This document shows, in pieces, positions 16,604-26,796 of a DNA stretch of 64,000 nucleotides. The stretch spans positions 248,001-312,000 of the forward strand of contig CALLMF010000002.1 of the NCBI GenBank assembly GCA_938006335.1, given 5' to 3'. Position 1 is the stretch's first letter, and each line of letters begins with the position of its first letter. The notes under the pieces are model-generated. The model had not been told where the DNA came from and did not search any database. It worked only from the letters and a program-made list of their open reading frames with translations. The translations under genes were made by a program, and so were the position numbers. This stretch comes from an uncultured Granulosicoccaceae bacterium (GTDB taxonomy: Bacteria > Pseudomonadota > Gammaproteobacteria > Granulosicoccales > Granulosicoccaceae).

Positions 16604-18004
16604 ATGCCCGGCAAAACGCTCTACGACAAGGTGTGGGATGCGCACATCGTCAACCAGCAGGAAGACGGCACCGTGTTGCTGTACATCGACAGGCACCTGG
16701 TTCACGAGGTGACGTCGCCGCAGGCCTTTGAGGGGCTGCAGATCGCCGGACGCAAGCCCTGGCGAACCGGTTCCATGCTCGCCGTGGCTGACCATAATGT
16801 GCCGACGCAGGGTCGCGATCAGGGCATCGCGGACCCGGTGTCCCGACTCCAGGTGGAGACGCTGGATGCCAACTGCGCGACCTTTGGTGTTACCGAGTTT
16901 CGGATGAACGATCTGCGTCAGGGCATCGTGCACGTCATCGGCCCCGAGCAAGGGGCAACGCTGCCCGGCATGACCGTGGTTTGCGGCGATTCACACACTT
17001 CTACGCATGGCGCCTTCGGTGCGCTGGCGTTCGGCATTGGAACCTCCGAGGTCGAGCACGTCATGGCAACTCAGACCATCCTGCAGAAGAAGGCGAAGAA
17101 CATGCTGGTCAGTGTGGACGGGCAGGTCGGCCCGGGGGTGACTGCCAAGGACATCGTGCTCGCCGTTATCGGTCGTATTGGCACCGCGGGCGGTAATGGA
17201 TGCACGATAGAGTTTGGTGGCGATGCTATTCGCGCGTTGTCGATGGAAGGCCGCATGACCGTGTGCAACATGTCGATCGAGGCGGGTGCACGTGCAGGCA
17301 TGATCGGCGTTGACCAGACGACTGTCGACTACCTCAAGGAGCGTCCCTTTGCTCCGCGTGGTGAGATGTTTGCACAGGCAGAGGCTGCCTGGCTCGACTT
17401 GAAGAGCGATGCTGACGCTCATTTCGATGAGGTCGTCCATATCGACGCGGCGAGCATCGAGCCTCAGGTCACCTGGGGGACGTCGCCGGAGATGGTCACC
17501 GGCGTGGGCGGCGCTGTGCCGGATCCGGTATCGCTGGAGCAGGCAAAGGTGGAAGGTGCGCGACGTGCGCTTGAGTACATGGATCTCGAGCCGGCTACAC
17601 CGATGAAGGACATCAAGCTCGATCGTGTGTTCATCGGCTCTTGCACCAACTCGCGGATCGAGGATCTGCGAGCCGCCGCCGCGGTCATTGGTGATCGGCG
17701 GGTCGCGGATTCGGTCAAGCAGGCGATGGTGGTGCCGGGGTCCGGGCTTGTAAAATTACAGGCCGAAGAAGAAGGCCTGGACAAGATCTTCATCAATGCA
17801 GGGTTCGAGTGGCGTGATCCGGGGTGTTCGATGTGTCTTGCGATGAACGCGGATCGGCTTGAGGCGGGAGAGCGTTGCGCGTCTACCAGCAACCGCAACT
17901 TTGAAGGGCGGCAGGGCCAGGGTGGACGCACTCATCTGGTCAGTCCGGCCATGGCGGCCGCTGCTGCACTGGCCGGTCACTTTGTTGACGTGAGGACATT
18001 TTGA
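16604..18004 (+). CDS. leuC: 3-isopropylmalate dehydratase large subunit
   Basis: Isomerises 2- to 3-isopropylmalate in leucine synthesis, with LeuD, using a 4Fe-4S cluster. The 466-residue protein has the aconitase-family pattern: [25 protein letters not shown], cluster Cys in IGSCTNSR, and the paired cysteines in [11 protein letters not shown]. The end [27 protein letters not shown] is typical. GGAGAGG lies seven bases before ATG 16604. Its TGA overlaps the leuD ATG by one base (TGATG at 18002). Confidence 0.97.
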   Translation: MPGKTLYDKVWDAHIVNQQEDGTVLLYIDRHLVHEVTSPQAFEGLQIAGRKPWRTGSMLAVADHNVPTQGRDQGIADPVSRLQVETLDANCATFGVTEFRMNDLRQGIVHVIGPEQGATLPGMTVVCGDSHTSTHGAFGALAFGIGTSEVEHVMATQTILQKKAKNMLVSVDGQVGPGVTAKDIVLAVIGRIGTAGGNGCTIEFGGDAIRALSMEGRMTVCNMSIEAGARAGMIGVDQTTVDYLKERPFAPRGEMFAQAEAAWLDLKSDADAHFDEVVHIDAASIEPQVTWGTSPEMVTGVGGAVPDPVSLEQAKVEGARRALEYMDLEPATPMKDIKLDRVFIGSCTNSRIEDLRAAAAVIGDRRVADSVKQAMVVPGSGLVKLQAEEEGLDKIFINAGFEWRDPGCSMCLAMNADRLEAGERCASTSNRNFEGRQGQGGRTHLVSPAMAAAAALAGHFVDVRTF

Positions 18005-18675
18005 TGCGTGCGTTTACCAGGCTACAAGGTATTGCTGTGCCGTTGATGCGCTCCAACATCGATACCGACGCCATCATTCCAAAGCAGTTCCTCAAATCGA
18101 TCAAGCGGTCAGGTTTCGGCAAGAACCTGTTTGATGACTGGCGGTATCTGGACACCGGTGAGCCGGGCCAGGATGTGAGTGAACGTCAACCTGACCCAGA
18201 GTTTGTGCTCAACCAGGGCCGCTATCGTGGCGCGGAGGTACTGCTTGCCGGAGAGAACTTCGGTTGTGGCAGTTCACGTGAGCATGCGGTGTGGGCACTT
18301 GACGACTACGGCATTCGGGCCGTCATCGCGCCGGACTTCGCCGACATCTTCCACAACAACAGTTTCAAGAGTGGCTTGTTGCCGATACGTCTTGAAAAGA
18401 CCATTGTCGAGCAGTTGGCAAAGGAGTGCGAGACCAGTGAGGGCTATCAACTGTCCATCGATCTTGAAGCGCAAACCGTGACGACACCAGGTGGTGAAGT
18501 GTTTGCATTCGAAGTGGACGCATTCCGCAAGGACTGCTTGCTGAACGGTCTGGACGATATCGAGCTTACGTTGCAGCAACGCACACGCATCAAAGACTAT
18601 GAGTCTCGACGTCGTGAGTCTGCACCTTGGTTGTTTTCCGTGCCGCAGCTCGAGCCGGATGCTGGTGAGCAATAG
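18004..18675 (+). CDS. leuD: 3-isopropylmalate dehydratase small subunit
   Basis: Swivel-domain partner of LeuC, 223 residues from ATG 18004. Signatures: [22 protein letters not shown] near the N-terminus, and the loop [17 protein letters not shown] that carries substrate-binding residues. A TTG at 18001 is in frame but inside the leuC end; the ATG overlapping the leuC stop is the better start. Five bases separate it from the GST-like gene. Confidence 0.97.
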   Translation: MRAFTRLQGIAVPLMRSNIDTDAIIPKQFLKSIKRSGFGKNLFDDWRYLDTGEPGQDVSERQPDPEFVLNQGRYRGAEVLLAGENFGCGSSREHAVWALDDYGIRAVIAPDFADIFHNNSFKSGLLPIRLEKTIVEQLAKECETSEGYQLSIDLEAQTVTTPGGEVFAFEVDAFRKDCLLNGLDDIELTLQQRTRIKDYESRRRESAPWLFSVPQLEPDAGEQ

Positions 18676-18680
18676 CCCGC

Positions 18681-19328
18681 ATGAAGCTGATCATCGGTAA
18701 CCACAATTATTCGTCATGGTCGATGCGGCCCTGGCTCTTGATGAAGCAGGTGGGCATCGAGTTCGACACCGTTCGTATTCCCTTGAACACTGATGAGACG
18801 GACGCCTTGCTTGACCAGTGGTGTCCCGCTCGCCAGGTGCCAGTGTTGCATGATGGACCTCTCGTTCTATGGGACTCGCTCGCGATTTGCGAGTACATCG
18901 CCGACAAGCTTCCGGAAGCCGGTTTATGGCCTGTGCCGGCGGATGATCGGGCGCGGGCGCGGGCCATGTGTGCCGAGATGCATGCAGGCTTTCGGCACGT
19001 GCGGCGCAAGATGCCGATGAACTGTCGCCGCCAGGTGGTCGGATTCGAGCCCGACCTCGACACTCGCATCGAGATCAACCGTCTGGTGCAGCTCTTTGAA
19101 GATGCGCTGCAGGGCAGCGGCGGTCCCTGGCTGTTCAAGAGCTTCGGCGTTGTTGACGCCATGTTCGCCCCGATCGCGTCGCGATTGCACACCTACGGGG
19201 TCCATGTGCCTGCCGACAGTACATCGTGGATGACCCGGATCCTGGAGCACGAGAGCGTGCGCGAGTGGTATGCGCTGGCGGCAGCAGAGACCGAAGTCAT
19301 CGAACCGGCTGAAGTGCCTGACGCCTGA
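18681..19328 (+). CDS. Glutathione S-transferase family protein
   Basis: A 215-residue GST. The N-terminal thioredoxin-like domain begins LIIGNHNYSSWSMRPWLLMK, with a Ser-rich loop where the glutathione-activating residue sits, cis-Pro in ARQVPVLHDG, and LWDSLAICEYIADK for glutathione binding. An all-helical C-terminal domain follows. The substrate is not assigned. It sits between leuD and leuB on the same strand, five bases after leuD, so it is probably cotranscribed; no role in leucine synthesis is known for this family. Confidence 0.85.
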   Translation: MKLIIGNHNYSSWSMRPWLLMKQVGIEFDTVRIPLNTDETDALLDQWCPARQVPVLHDGPLVLWDSLAICEYIADKLPEAGLWPVPADDRARARAMCAEMHAGFRHVRRKMPMNCRRQVVGFEPDLDTRIEINRLVQLFEDALQGSGGPWLFKSFGVVDAMFAPIASRLHTYGVHVPADSTSWMTRILEHESVREWYALAAAETEVIEPAEVPDA

Positions 19329-19367
19329 AACACGCCTACACACCTTCGACCCCCAACATTTCTGATC

Positions 19368-20465
19368 ATGAGTACATCCGCACGCCGAATCGTCGTATTG
19401 CCGGGCGACGGCATTGGCCCCGAGATTGTCGCTGAAGGGCGTCGTGTTCTCGACGCTGTCGTGGCGTCACACGGACTCAATCTCGAGATCGAGGAGCATC
19501 CCTTCGGCGGTGCTGCCTACGATCTTCACGGACATCCCTTGCCCGAATCCACACTTGCACCTTGCCGTGAGGCGGATGCGATCCTGTTGGGTGCGATTGG
19601 AGGCCCGATCTACGACAAGGCCCCACGCGACTTGCGCCCGGAGCGCGGACTGCTCGGTTTGAGGAGTGCTCTCGGGCTGTTTGCCAATTTGCGCCCGGCC
19701 ATGCTGTACCCGGAGTTGAGCGACGCGAGTTCATTGAAGCCGGAGTTGGTGGCGGGCCTTGATATCGTGATATTGCGGGAGCTCACCGGCGGGATCTATT
19801 TTGGTAGCCCACGCGGCATCGAAGAGCGCGACGGGGTGCGTACCGGTTTCAATACGATGGTGTACGACGAAAACGAGATCCATCGTATTGCCGTGCGCGC
19901 CTTCGAGTTATGCCGCGCAAGACGGCCTGAAGGAGGCGCGCGTTTGTGTTCGGTGGACAAGGCGAACGTGTTGGAGGTGTCCGAGCTGTGGCGTGAGACC
20001 GTGACCCGGGTGTCCGCGGACTACCCGAACGTCGAGCTCTCGCACATGTACGTGGACAACGCCGCGATGCAGTTGATCAGAGCGCCCAAGCAGTTCGATG
20101 TGATTGTTACCGGCAATTTGTTCGGCGATGTGTTGTCCGACGCTGCCGCAATGCTGACGGGCTCGATCGGCATGTTGCCGTCGGCATCTCTGGATGATGC
20201 GGGCAAGGGCCTCTACGAACCCATTCATGGGTCGGCCCCTGATATTGCCGGCAAGGGCATTGCCAACCCGCTCGCGACGATCCTGTCGGTGGCGATGATG
20301 CTGCGGTACACCTTGAACGAAGGCGCGGCCGCCGATGCAATCGAGTCGGCGGTGCAACGAGTGATCTCGGCAGGTGTGCGTTCGGCTGACATCGCTGTTG
20401 AAGGCGAGGCGACGGTTGGCACGCGTGCCATGGGGCAGGCCGTCCTCGACGCCCTGGCAGGCTGA
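19368..20465 (+). CDS. leuB: 3-isopropylmalate dehydrogenase
   Basis: NAD-dependent oxidative decarboxylation of 3-isopropylmalate, third enzyme of the leucine branch. The 365-residue protein has [11 protein letters not shown] at the N-terminus, the substrate loop [24 protein letters not shown], and the metal/NAD region [26 protein letters not shown] followed by [19 protein letters not shown]. Length and motif order are normal. ATG 19368 follows a 39-base gap after the GST gene. Confidence 0.97.
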   Translation: MSTSARRIVVLPGDGIGPEIVAEGRRVLDAVVASHGLNLEIEEHPFGGAAYDLHGHPLPESTLAPCREADAILLGAIGGPIYDKAPRDLRPERGLLGLRSALGLFANLRPAMLYPELSDASSLKPELVAGLDIVILRELTGGIYFGSPRGIEERDGVRTGFNTMVYDENEIHRIAVRAFELCRARRPEGGARLCSVDKANVLEVSELWRETVTRVSADYPNVELSHMYVDNAAMQLIRAPKQFDVIVTGNLFGDVLSDAAAMLTGSIGMLPSASLDDAGKGLYEPIHGSAPDIAGKGIANPLATILSVAMMLRYTLNEGAAADAIESAVQRVISAGVRSADIAVEGEATVGTRAMGQAVLDALAG

Positions 20466-20506
20466 CCCATCTTCCTAATTTATTGGAATTACCCTGGAAC
20501 CATCCC

Positions 20507-21535
20507 ATGAGCAAGACTTTTGACGTTGCCGTTGTCGGCGCTACTGGCGCTGTCGGCGAGACCATGTTGTCCATCCTCGCCGAGCGCACGTTCCCCGTCG
20601 GCAAGGTCTACGCGGTAGCGAGCGAGCGTTCGGCTGGCAAGCGCGTCGAGTTCGGCACCAGGCAGCTGGTGGTGCAGGATCTCGCGACCTTCGATTTCTC
20701 CACCGTTCAGATCGGGCTGTTCAGTCCGGGTGGCAGTGTTTCTAGAATTTACGCACCGAAGGCAGCGGCCGCCGGCTGTGTCGTGATCGATAACACCAGT
20801 GAGTTTCGCTACGATGATGACAAGCCGCTGGTGATTCCGGAGGTCAATGCGCACGCCATCGCCCAGTACAAGAGCACAGGGATCATCGCCAACCCCAACT
20901 GCTCGACCATCCAGATGCTGGTGGCGCTAAAACCCCTGCACGATGCCTTTCGGATCACGCGTATCAATGTGTGTACCTACCAGGCGGTGTCGGGTACCGG
21001 AAAGGAGGCCATTGAGGAGCTCGGCCGGCAGACCGCGCGGTTGCTCAATGGTCTGGACGTCAGCTGCGAGGTCTATCCCAAGCAGATCGCCTTCAATGCG
21101 TTGCCACACATCGACACCTTTCAGGACAACGGATACACGAAAGAAGAGATGAAAATGGTGTGGGAGACACACAAGATCATGGAAGACGACACCATTCGTG
21201 TGAACCCTACCTGTGTTCGCGTGCCGGTCTTCCATGGTCACTCGGAAGCCGTGCACATCGAGACCGAGCGCCCGATCAGCGCCGATGAGGCGCGAATTTT
21301 GCTGGAAGCATCCGAGGGGATCGTTGTGATGGATACGCGCGTTGACGGCGGTTATCCGACAGCGCAAACCGAAGCCGCTGGAATGGACCCCGTGTTCGTC
21401 GGGCGGATTCGCGAAGATATCAGTACCGAGAATGGGCTCAATCTATGGGTCGTGTCAGACAATCTGCGCAAGGGCGCCGCGCTGAACAGTGTTCAGATTG
21501 CGGAATGCCTGATCAAGGATCATCTCGGGGCCTGA
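20507..21535 (+). CDS. asd: Aspartate-semialdehyde dehydrogenase
   Basis: Reduces aspartyl phosphate to the semialdehyde, the branch point for Lys, Met, Thr and diaminopimelate. ATG 20507 (MSKTFDVAVVGATGAVGETML) gives 342 residues; the in-frame TTG at 20483 adds eight atypical residues. The nucleophilic Cys is residue 132 in NPNCSTIQM; the His and Arg region HGHSEAVHIE also matches. It is the type common in Pseudomonas and Gram-positives rather than the longer E. coli type, judged by length. Confidence 0.95.
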   Translation: MSKTFDVAVVGATGAVGETMLSILAERTFPVGKVYAVASERSAGKRVEFGTRQLVVQDLATFDFSTVQIGLFSPGGSVSRIYAPKAAAAGCVVIDNTSEFRYDDDKPLVIPEVNAHAIAQYKSTGIIANPNCSTIQMLVALKPLHDAFRITRINVCTYQAVSGTGKEAIEELGRQTARLLNGLDVSCEVYPKQIAFNALPHIDTFQDNGYTKEEMKMVWETHKIMEDDTIRVNPTCVRVPVFHGHSEAVHIETERPISADEARILLEASEGIVVMDTRVDGGYPTAQTEAAGMDPVFVGRIREDISTENGLNLWVVSDNLRKGAALNSVQIAECLIKDHLGA

Positions 21536-21715
21536 CACCCAGGCCGTGGTTGGAAAGCGTTCCGTGGAATGTACAGTGGCGGCGGACGCCTTAATTTGAG
21601 CTATACAATAGCGCTACAGCATGTTTAGCGTTCGGTCAGGTGCGGTTGTCAGCGTTCATTTGTGCGCGGTCGACCTCGCTTGCCGGATGAGACGCCAAGT
21701 GGGACGGATCTTATC

Positions 21716-24700
21716 GTGGGAAAACTCAGGCTAGCAGCCGCAGTAAGCCTTGTGCTTGCGTCTCAGGGCGCATTCGGGCTCGGACTCGGCGACATAGAAA
21801 TGCGTTCGGCGCTGAACCAGCCGATGAACGCGGAAATCAGGCTGACCTCGGTCAAACCTGGTGAGCTGGATGGCATGATCGTCAAGCTTGCGTCGGCCGA
21901 TGCGTTCTCCCGAGCGGGGATAGAGCGGTCGCAAAGCCTGCAGGATCTGCGTTTTTCGGTGGATCAGTCAGGACCGACGCCGGTCATCCGGATTACCAGC
22001 GCCGGCCCCGTGGTCGAGCCATTCCTCAACTTCCTTCTCGAAGTTGACTGGCCGCAAGGGCGCATGGTTCGTGAATACACCGTACTGCTCGATCCACCCG
22101 TATTCCTGTCGCCGAGTTCGACCTCCGGTGGTGCCAGTGTTGGCGATTCGCCCGCACTCACCAACCGCAATGACAATGCGTTGGTGGCTCCCGCCCGGAT
22201 TGATCGCGAGGCGTCGAATGCGTCAGTGGTCGACGGTTTTGAAGTCGAGCTCGTCGGCGCAGGCGCAGAAATCGCCAACGACACCGCGATCGAAAATATC
22301 GGTGGCGGTATCGGTGCCGATGAGGGTGAGGTCGTATCGCTTGATGAGCTTGGCGGACTCTCCGACGAGCCGCTGAACGGTTCCGAAGGTGAGGTCGTCT
22401 CCCTGACCGACCTTGCAGCTCCCAATGTCGCTGCCGAAGAAGCGCGCGATGTCGCGGCACAATCCGCCGAGGACTACGACTTCGAGGTTGAAGTGGTTGG
22501 CAGTGCCACGGAAGTCGGCAACGACGTGCCGGGTTCCGATGACATCGTCAATGCTGGCGTATCGGGCGATGCCAGCGATGGTGAGATCGTCTCTCTGGAC
22601 AGCCTGGACCCGAACGCGATTGCGTCTAGCGACACGGCATCCGTGAGCGCTGGAGGCGCATTGTCCGGCCCTACATCCGATGAGTCACTGACCGTTCAGC
22701 AGGGCGACACCTTGTATGAAATCGCCGAAAGCATCGCCGCTGACGGCGTCAGCGTGCAGCAGATGATGCTTGCGCTGCTCAGCGCCAATGAGTCCTCGTT
22801 CATCGATGGCAACATCAATCTCGTGCGTGCAGGCTCGATTCTTCGCGTGCCCAGTGCTTCGGATGCAAATACGGTATCCCAGGCAGAAGCGATAGCCGCC
22901 GTAGCCAGTCAGAACCAGCTGTGGCAGGAATACCGTGACAATGCTCGGCGCAGCCAAGGTACCCGGCTTGCATCCGATGCGCGCGGTGACGCGAGCGGTT
23001 CTGGTGCTGGCAGTGCAGCCGAGCTTGCAGACAACGGTGTGGTCGAAGCATCCACCGATGACGCTGAGGCCACCGAAGCGGATGTGCTGTCGGCTGACGC
23101 TCGCGCCATCCTCGAGCAAGCGAGGCAGGAAATCCTGGAGCGCGACGAACTCCGCATTTTGGGTGAAGACAGCTCCAGCAGTGTTGCCGCCAACGTCGGC
23201 GATGCTCGTGACGGCAGTGGCGCCGTCGCAGACATCGACCGCCGTTTGCAGCTCGCCCGGGAAGAGCTGTCGTCCTCGCGACTGGAAGTCCAGGAGCTTG
23301 GCGATCAAGCCGGCGAACTGAGTAGCACCAGCGACAACCTGGATGCGCTCGTGGCATTGCGACAGAACGAAATCGCGGCACTGGAGCAGCGACTGGCTGA
23401 TGCGCGTGAAGCAGAAAGCGCGGCAGAGAGCTCACTTGAAAACGCGGCAGCCAACGTCAGCGATGCGGTCGCCGATGCCGCGGCAGACGCAGGTGATGCG
23501 GCGTCCGATGCCCTGGCAGGTGCGGGTGATCTCGCAGCAGGTGCCGTGGCAGGTGCCGGGGATGCGGTTGACGCCGCTGCAGAGGGTGCCGGAGATGCAG
23601 TAGACGCGACCCGCAATGCCTTGTCCGACACCGGTCAGGAGCTCGCAGACGTCGAGCTGGTCGATGAGACCGTCGACACTGCGTCAGGCGCGTTGAGCGA
23701 CGCCGAGCAAGCCGCGGCCGACGCCGCCGCTGCGGCCGGTAATGCCTCACAAGCTGATCAGCCCTGGTACCAGAGCCTGTTGTCCGATCCGCGCAAGCTC
23801 GGTATTGCGGGCGTGGGTGGTCTGGCTCTGCTCGGTGCGCTTGGTACCTTGCTGTGGCGCCGTCGCAAGACCGATGACGACGCCATGTTCGACTTCGACG
23901 AAGATGATGTCGAGTTCCTCGACGAAGATGGCTTTGCGGCTGATGCCGGCGGTGCTGTCGCGTCAGCGGGCGATGCGGTAGGCGACGCCGCCGGCAAGAT
24001 CGGTGAAAAATTCAGTGCGGGTGGCGCTGCCGTTGCCGCAGCGGGTACCGCGGGCGTTGCAGGTATCGCGGGTGCCGCTTCAAAGCTCAAAGGCGATGAC
24101 GACAAGGTAGCCGACTTCGATACGGACAGCTTCGACGAACTCGATGCTGCGGTGGGTGGAGCTACCGAAGAATCGCTCGACAAGGACGACACGATTTCGG
24201 AGATCGATGTCTACCTTGCCTATGGCTTGCATGGCCAGGCGGAAGAGCTGCTGACTGATGCGATGACGAGCGACCCGAACAACCCGGTGTATCCCAAGAA
24301 GTTGCTCGATACCTACCACGCCCAAGGCAATGGCGAAGGCTTCGCTACCGTTGCGGCTGACTACCACACACGTTTTGGTGGCAATGACGCGCCGCAGTGG
24401 GATGAGGTCGTTGCCATGGGTCACGAGTTGCGTCCGCAGGATGCGCTCTTTGCCGGTGGCGCCGCCGCTGTTGCCTCCATGGGTGCCCGTGGTGCGGCCG
24501 GTGGTGCGATGTCTGATGACGACTTCGCGGGTATGGCCAGTGGTGATGGTGCTGCAAGCAGTATCAGCCGGGATTTCGGCGAAGCCGACGAGTCGCTCGA
24601 TTTTGGTAGTAGCGCAGCGAGTGACCTCGGCGATGAAACCGATCTGATGGACCAGAGTCTGGATCCGGCCTTTGCATTTGATGAAGGTGATCTCGAGGCG

Positions 24701-25243
24701 ACCGGTGATTTCTCGCAGATTGCCGACGAGATGGCGGCGGAATCGGCGGACGGTGTGATTGAATTCGCGGCCTTTGATGAGCCTGCGACTGAATCCGCTC
24801 CAAAGGCCGCTGCGGCGTCAGCGATGGACGGCATCGAGGCGCCCGACCTTGATTCTCTGGGTCTGTCCTCCAGCGCATCGGCTACCAACGATCAGCTCGA
24901 CGATGTGGCCACCAACCTCTCGGACGACCTGACTCTGGACCTGGACCAGCTCTCTGGTGACATGTCGCTCGAGGGCAGTGAGCTGCTCGATGGTGGAGAA
25001 CTTGGCTCGGTCGAGTCGCTGGAGATCCCGGATCTCACTGCCGACAATGAACTGCTGACCGATGGAGATCTCGGCGCGGTCGGCGCTGACGCCGACGAAA
25101 TGGACACCATGATGGACCTTGCCAAGGCGTACATCGACATGGGTGACAAGGACTCTGCGTCCAATGCGCTCGGAGAGATCGTCAAGAGCGGTAGCCCGGA
25201 TCAGGTCAGCGAAGCGGAAACCCTGCTGCGCAAGATCTCCTGA
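21716..25243 (+). CDS. fimV: FimV-like polar hub protein with LysM domain
   Basis: Large inner-membrane protein of the FimV/HubP family, which organises pole-localised machinery such as type IV pili. The best start is GTG 21716 (1,175 residues), which puts a signal peptide (LRLAAAVSLVLASQGAFG) at the N-terminus; GTG 21662 is an upstream alternative. Domains: FimV N-terminal beta region (about 22-125), acidic linker with repeated GEVVSL motifs, LysM peptidoglycan-binding domain (about 322-378, VQQGDTLYEIAESI), coiled coil (about 460-580), transmembrane helix near 700 followed by WRRRK, a long acidic Asp/Ala-rich cytoplasmic part, and the C-terminal TPR-type FimV domain (last 50 residues). The position between asd and truA matches Pseudomonas. 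Confidence 0.93.
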   Translation: MGKLRLAAAVSLVLASQGAFGLGLGDIEMRSALNQPMNAEIRLTSVKPGELDGMIVKLASADAFSRAGIERSQSLQDLRFSVDQSGPTPVIRITSAGPVVEPFLNFLLEVDWPQGRMVREYTVLLDPPVFLSPSSTSGGASVGDSPALTNRNDNALVAPARIDREASNASVVDGFEVELVGAGAEIANDTAIENIGGGIGADEGEVVSLDELGGLSDEPLNGSEGEVVSLTDLAAPNVAAEEARDVAAQSAEDYDFEVEVVGSATEVGNDVPGSDDIVNAGVSGDASDGEIVSLDSLDPNAIASSDTASVSAGGALSGPTSDESLTVQQGDTLYEIAESIAADGVSVQQMMLALLSANESSFIDGNINLVRAGSILRVPSASDANTVSQAEAIAAVASQNQLWQEYRDNARRSQGTRLASDARGDASGSGAGSAAELADNGVVEASTDDAEATEADVLSADARAILEQARQEILERDELRILGEDSSSSVAANVGDARDGSGAVADIDRRLQLAREELSSSRLEVQELGDQAGELSSTSDNLDALVALRQNEIAALEQRLADAREAESAAESSLENAAANVSDAVADAAADAGDAASDALAGAGDLAAGAVAGAGDAVDAAAEGAGDAVDATRNALSDTGQELADVELVDETVDTASGALSDAEQAAADAAAAAGNASQADQPWYQSLLSDPRKLGIAGVGGLALLGALGTLLWRRRKTDDDAMFDFDEDDVEFLDEDGFAADAGGAVASAGDAVGDAAGKIGEKFSAGGAAVAAAGTAGVAGIAGAASKLKGDDDKVADFDTDSFDELDAAVGGATEESLDKDDTISEIDVYLAYGLHGQAEELLTDAMTSDPNNPVYPKKLLDTYHAQGNGEGFATVAADYHTRFGGNDAPQWDEVVAMGHELRPQDALFAGGAAAVASMGARGAAGGAMSDDDFAGMASGDGAASSISRDFGEADESLDFGSSAASDLGDETDLMDQSLDPAFAFDEGDLEATGDFSQIADEMAAESADGVIEFAAFDEPATESAPKAAAASAMDGIEAPDLDSLGLSSSASATNDQLDDVATNLSDDLTLDLDQLSGDMSLEGSELLDGGELGSVESLEIPDLTADNELLTDGDLGAVGADADEMDTMMDLAKAYIDMGDKDSASNALGEIVKSGSPDQVSEAETLLRKIS

Positions 25244-26085
25244 TCCCTCCCGCATCACGCATCGCGCTCGCCGTTGAATACGACGGCAGCGCGTTCTGCG
25301 GCTGGCAGCGCCAGTCGCACAGCCCGTCAGTACAGCAGGCGGTAGAGACCGCGCTTGCGGCGGTCGCCCGCGTTCCTGTCACGCTGCATTGTTCCGGGCG
25401 CACCGATACCGGGGTGCATGCGCTTGCGCAGGTCTGTCACTTCGATGCTCCCGTTCTGCGCCCCTTGCGTGCCTGGGTGTTCGGGGTCAACAGTCATCTT
25501 CCGGATGCGGTGGCGGTGCATTGGGCATCGCCGATGGCACCCGACTTTCACGCCCGCCATAGCGCCTTCGAGCGCTCGTATCGCTACACAATCCTGAACC
25601 GCGCCACCCGGCCGGGGCTGGAGTCCGGTCGTGTCGCCTGGATTCGTGAGCCGCTGGTGGCAGAGCGGATGCACGAGGCAGCTCAGGTGCTCGTAGGCGA
25701 GCACGACTTTCAGAGTTTCCGCGCGGCGGAGTGCCAGGCATTGCATGCGCGGCGCGAGATCACGCGTATCGCTGTCCGGCGCGACGGTCAGCGCGTGATG
25801 CTGGACATAGCGGCCAACGGGTTCCTGCACAACATGGTGCGCATCATCGCCGGGTGTCTGATCGCGGTCGGTCGCGGTGACCGCGAAGCGGATTGGATTG
25901 CCGAGGTATTGCAGGCTCGGGACCGGACCTGCGGTGGCATCACGGCACCGCCGCAGGGGCTGGTGTTCCAGCAGGCGAGATACCCGTCACGGTTTGCCGT
26001 TCCCGACTTCACCGATACGTCACGACCCGTGTGGCGCCCGGACTGCGAGACCGAAGAGGCTTCTGGTATCGTCAACGCTCGATGA
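25240..26085 (+). CDS. truA: tRNA pseudouridine(38-40) synthase, non-canonical start
   Basis: Isomerises uridines 38-40 in tRNA anticodon stems. The conserved N-terminus (RIALAVEYDGSAFCGWQRQ) and the catalytic Asp in GRTDTGVHA (25405-25407) lie upstream of the first GTG in the frame (25414), so a start there would give a dead enzyme. The frame is closed by TAG at 25192-25194, and between it and the conserved region there is no ATG, GTG or TTG. CTG 25240 overlaps the fimV TGA as CTGA and yields 281 residues with Asp at 56, fitting the family (E. coli Asp60). A start at ATC 25243 is also possible. Ends in an ATGA overlap with trpF. Confidence 0.88.
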   Translation: MIPPASRIALAVEYDGSAFCGWQRQSHSPSVQQAVETALAAVARVPVTLHCSGRTDTGVHALAQVCHFDAPVLRPLRAWVFGVNSHLPDAVAVHWASPMAPDFHARHSAFERSYRYTILNRATRPGLESGRVAWIREPLVAERMHEAAQVLVGEHDFQSFRAAECQALHARREITRIAVRRDGQRVMLDIAANGFLHNMVRIIAGCLIAVGRGDREADWIAEVLQARDRTCGGITAPPQGLVFQQARYPSRFAVPDFTDTSRPVWRPDCETEEASGIVNAR

Positions 26086-26780
26086 CTGAGCGTACCCGGG
26101 TAAAGATCTGCGGCTTCACGCGGCTCGAGGATGCGCTGGCAGCGGCGCGCCTCGGCGTGGACGCACTCGGCTTCAATTTCGTGCCGGCCAGTAGCCGGTA
26201 CGTGGACGTCGAGAAAGCGGCAGCCATGGTCCGCGCCTTGCCGGCGTTCGTCATCCCTGTCGGCTTGTTCCTCGATGCGCCCTCGCAGGTGGTGGAGGAC
26301 GCGCTGGAACGTATCCCGGGCCTGGTGCCGCAATTTCACGGCGTGGAGACGCCTGAGGAGTGTGAGCGCTTCGGCAGGCCTTACCTGAAGGCCCTGGCGC
26401 TCGGTACTGACCCGGACAGCGGCAACCCGAAAGAGCCTTTGTCTCGTAAGGTTCAGGACAGTGCGGCGCGGTTTTCCGGCGCCAGTGGTTTTCTGCTCGA
26501 CAGCCACGCTCCTGGCGCATTGGGAGGCACGGGTGTCGCGCTCGATTGGGACCAGCTCGATGACGTCGACGAGGCGCTCGGCGGGCGTCCGCTCATTCTC
26601 GCTGGCGGGCTCACTGCGCAATCGGTCGCGCGAGCGATCGAGATCGTGCGGCCATGGGCGGTGGATCTCAGTTCGGGCGTAGAGTCCGCCAAGGGAATCA
26701 AGTGCGCAGACGCCATGTCGGCCTTCATGTCGGCGGTGGCACAAGCGGACCGCCAGCAGGTGTCGCCGCAACAGCTTTGA
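26082..26780 (+). CDS. trpF: Phosphoribosylanthranilate isomerase
   Basis: Third step after anthranilate in tryptophan synthesis, a TIM-barrel isomerase. ATG 26082 overlaps the truA stop (ATGA) and gives 232 residues. The catalytic Cys is in VKICGFTR near the N-terminus and the general-acid Asp in [22 protein letters not shown] and [13 protein letters not shown] form the phosphate-binding end. The C-terminal tail ([11 protein letters not shown]) is slightly long. trpB starts 16 bases later. Confidence 0.95.
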   Translation: MTERTRVKICGFTRLEDALAAARLGVDALGFNFVPASSRYVDVEKAAAMVRALPAFVIPVGLFLDAPSQVVEDALERIPGLVPQFHGVETPEECERFGRPYLKALALGTDPDSGNPKEPLSRKVQDSAARFSGASGFLLDSHAPGALGGTGVALDWDQLDDVDEALGGRPLILAGGLTAQSVARAIEIVRPWAVDLSSGVESAKGIKCADAMSAFMSAVAQADRQQVSPQQL

Positions 26781-26796
26781 AGAGATAAAACGAGAC

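Noticed and set aside
25893-26081. N-terminal extension of trpF from an upstream in-frame start
   Set aside because: It would lie wholly inside truA and does not match the TrpF family; the ATGA overlap at 26082 fits.
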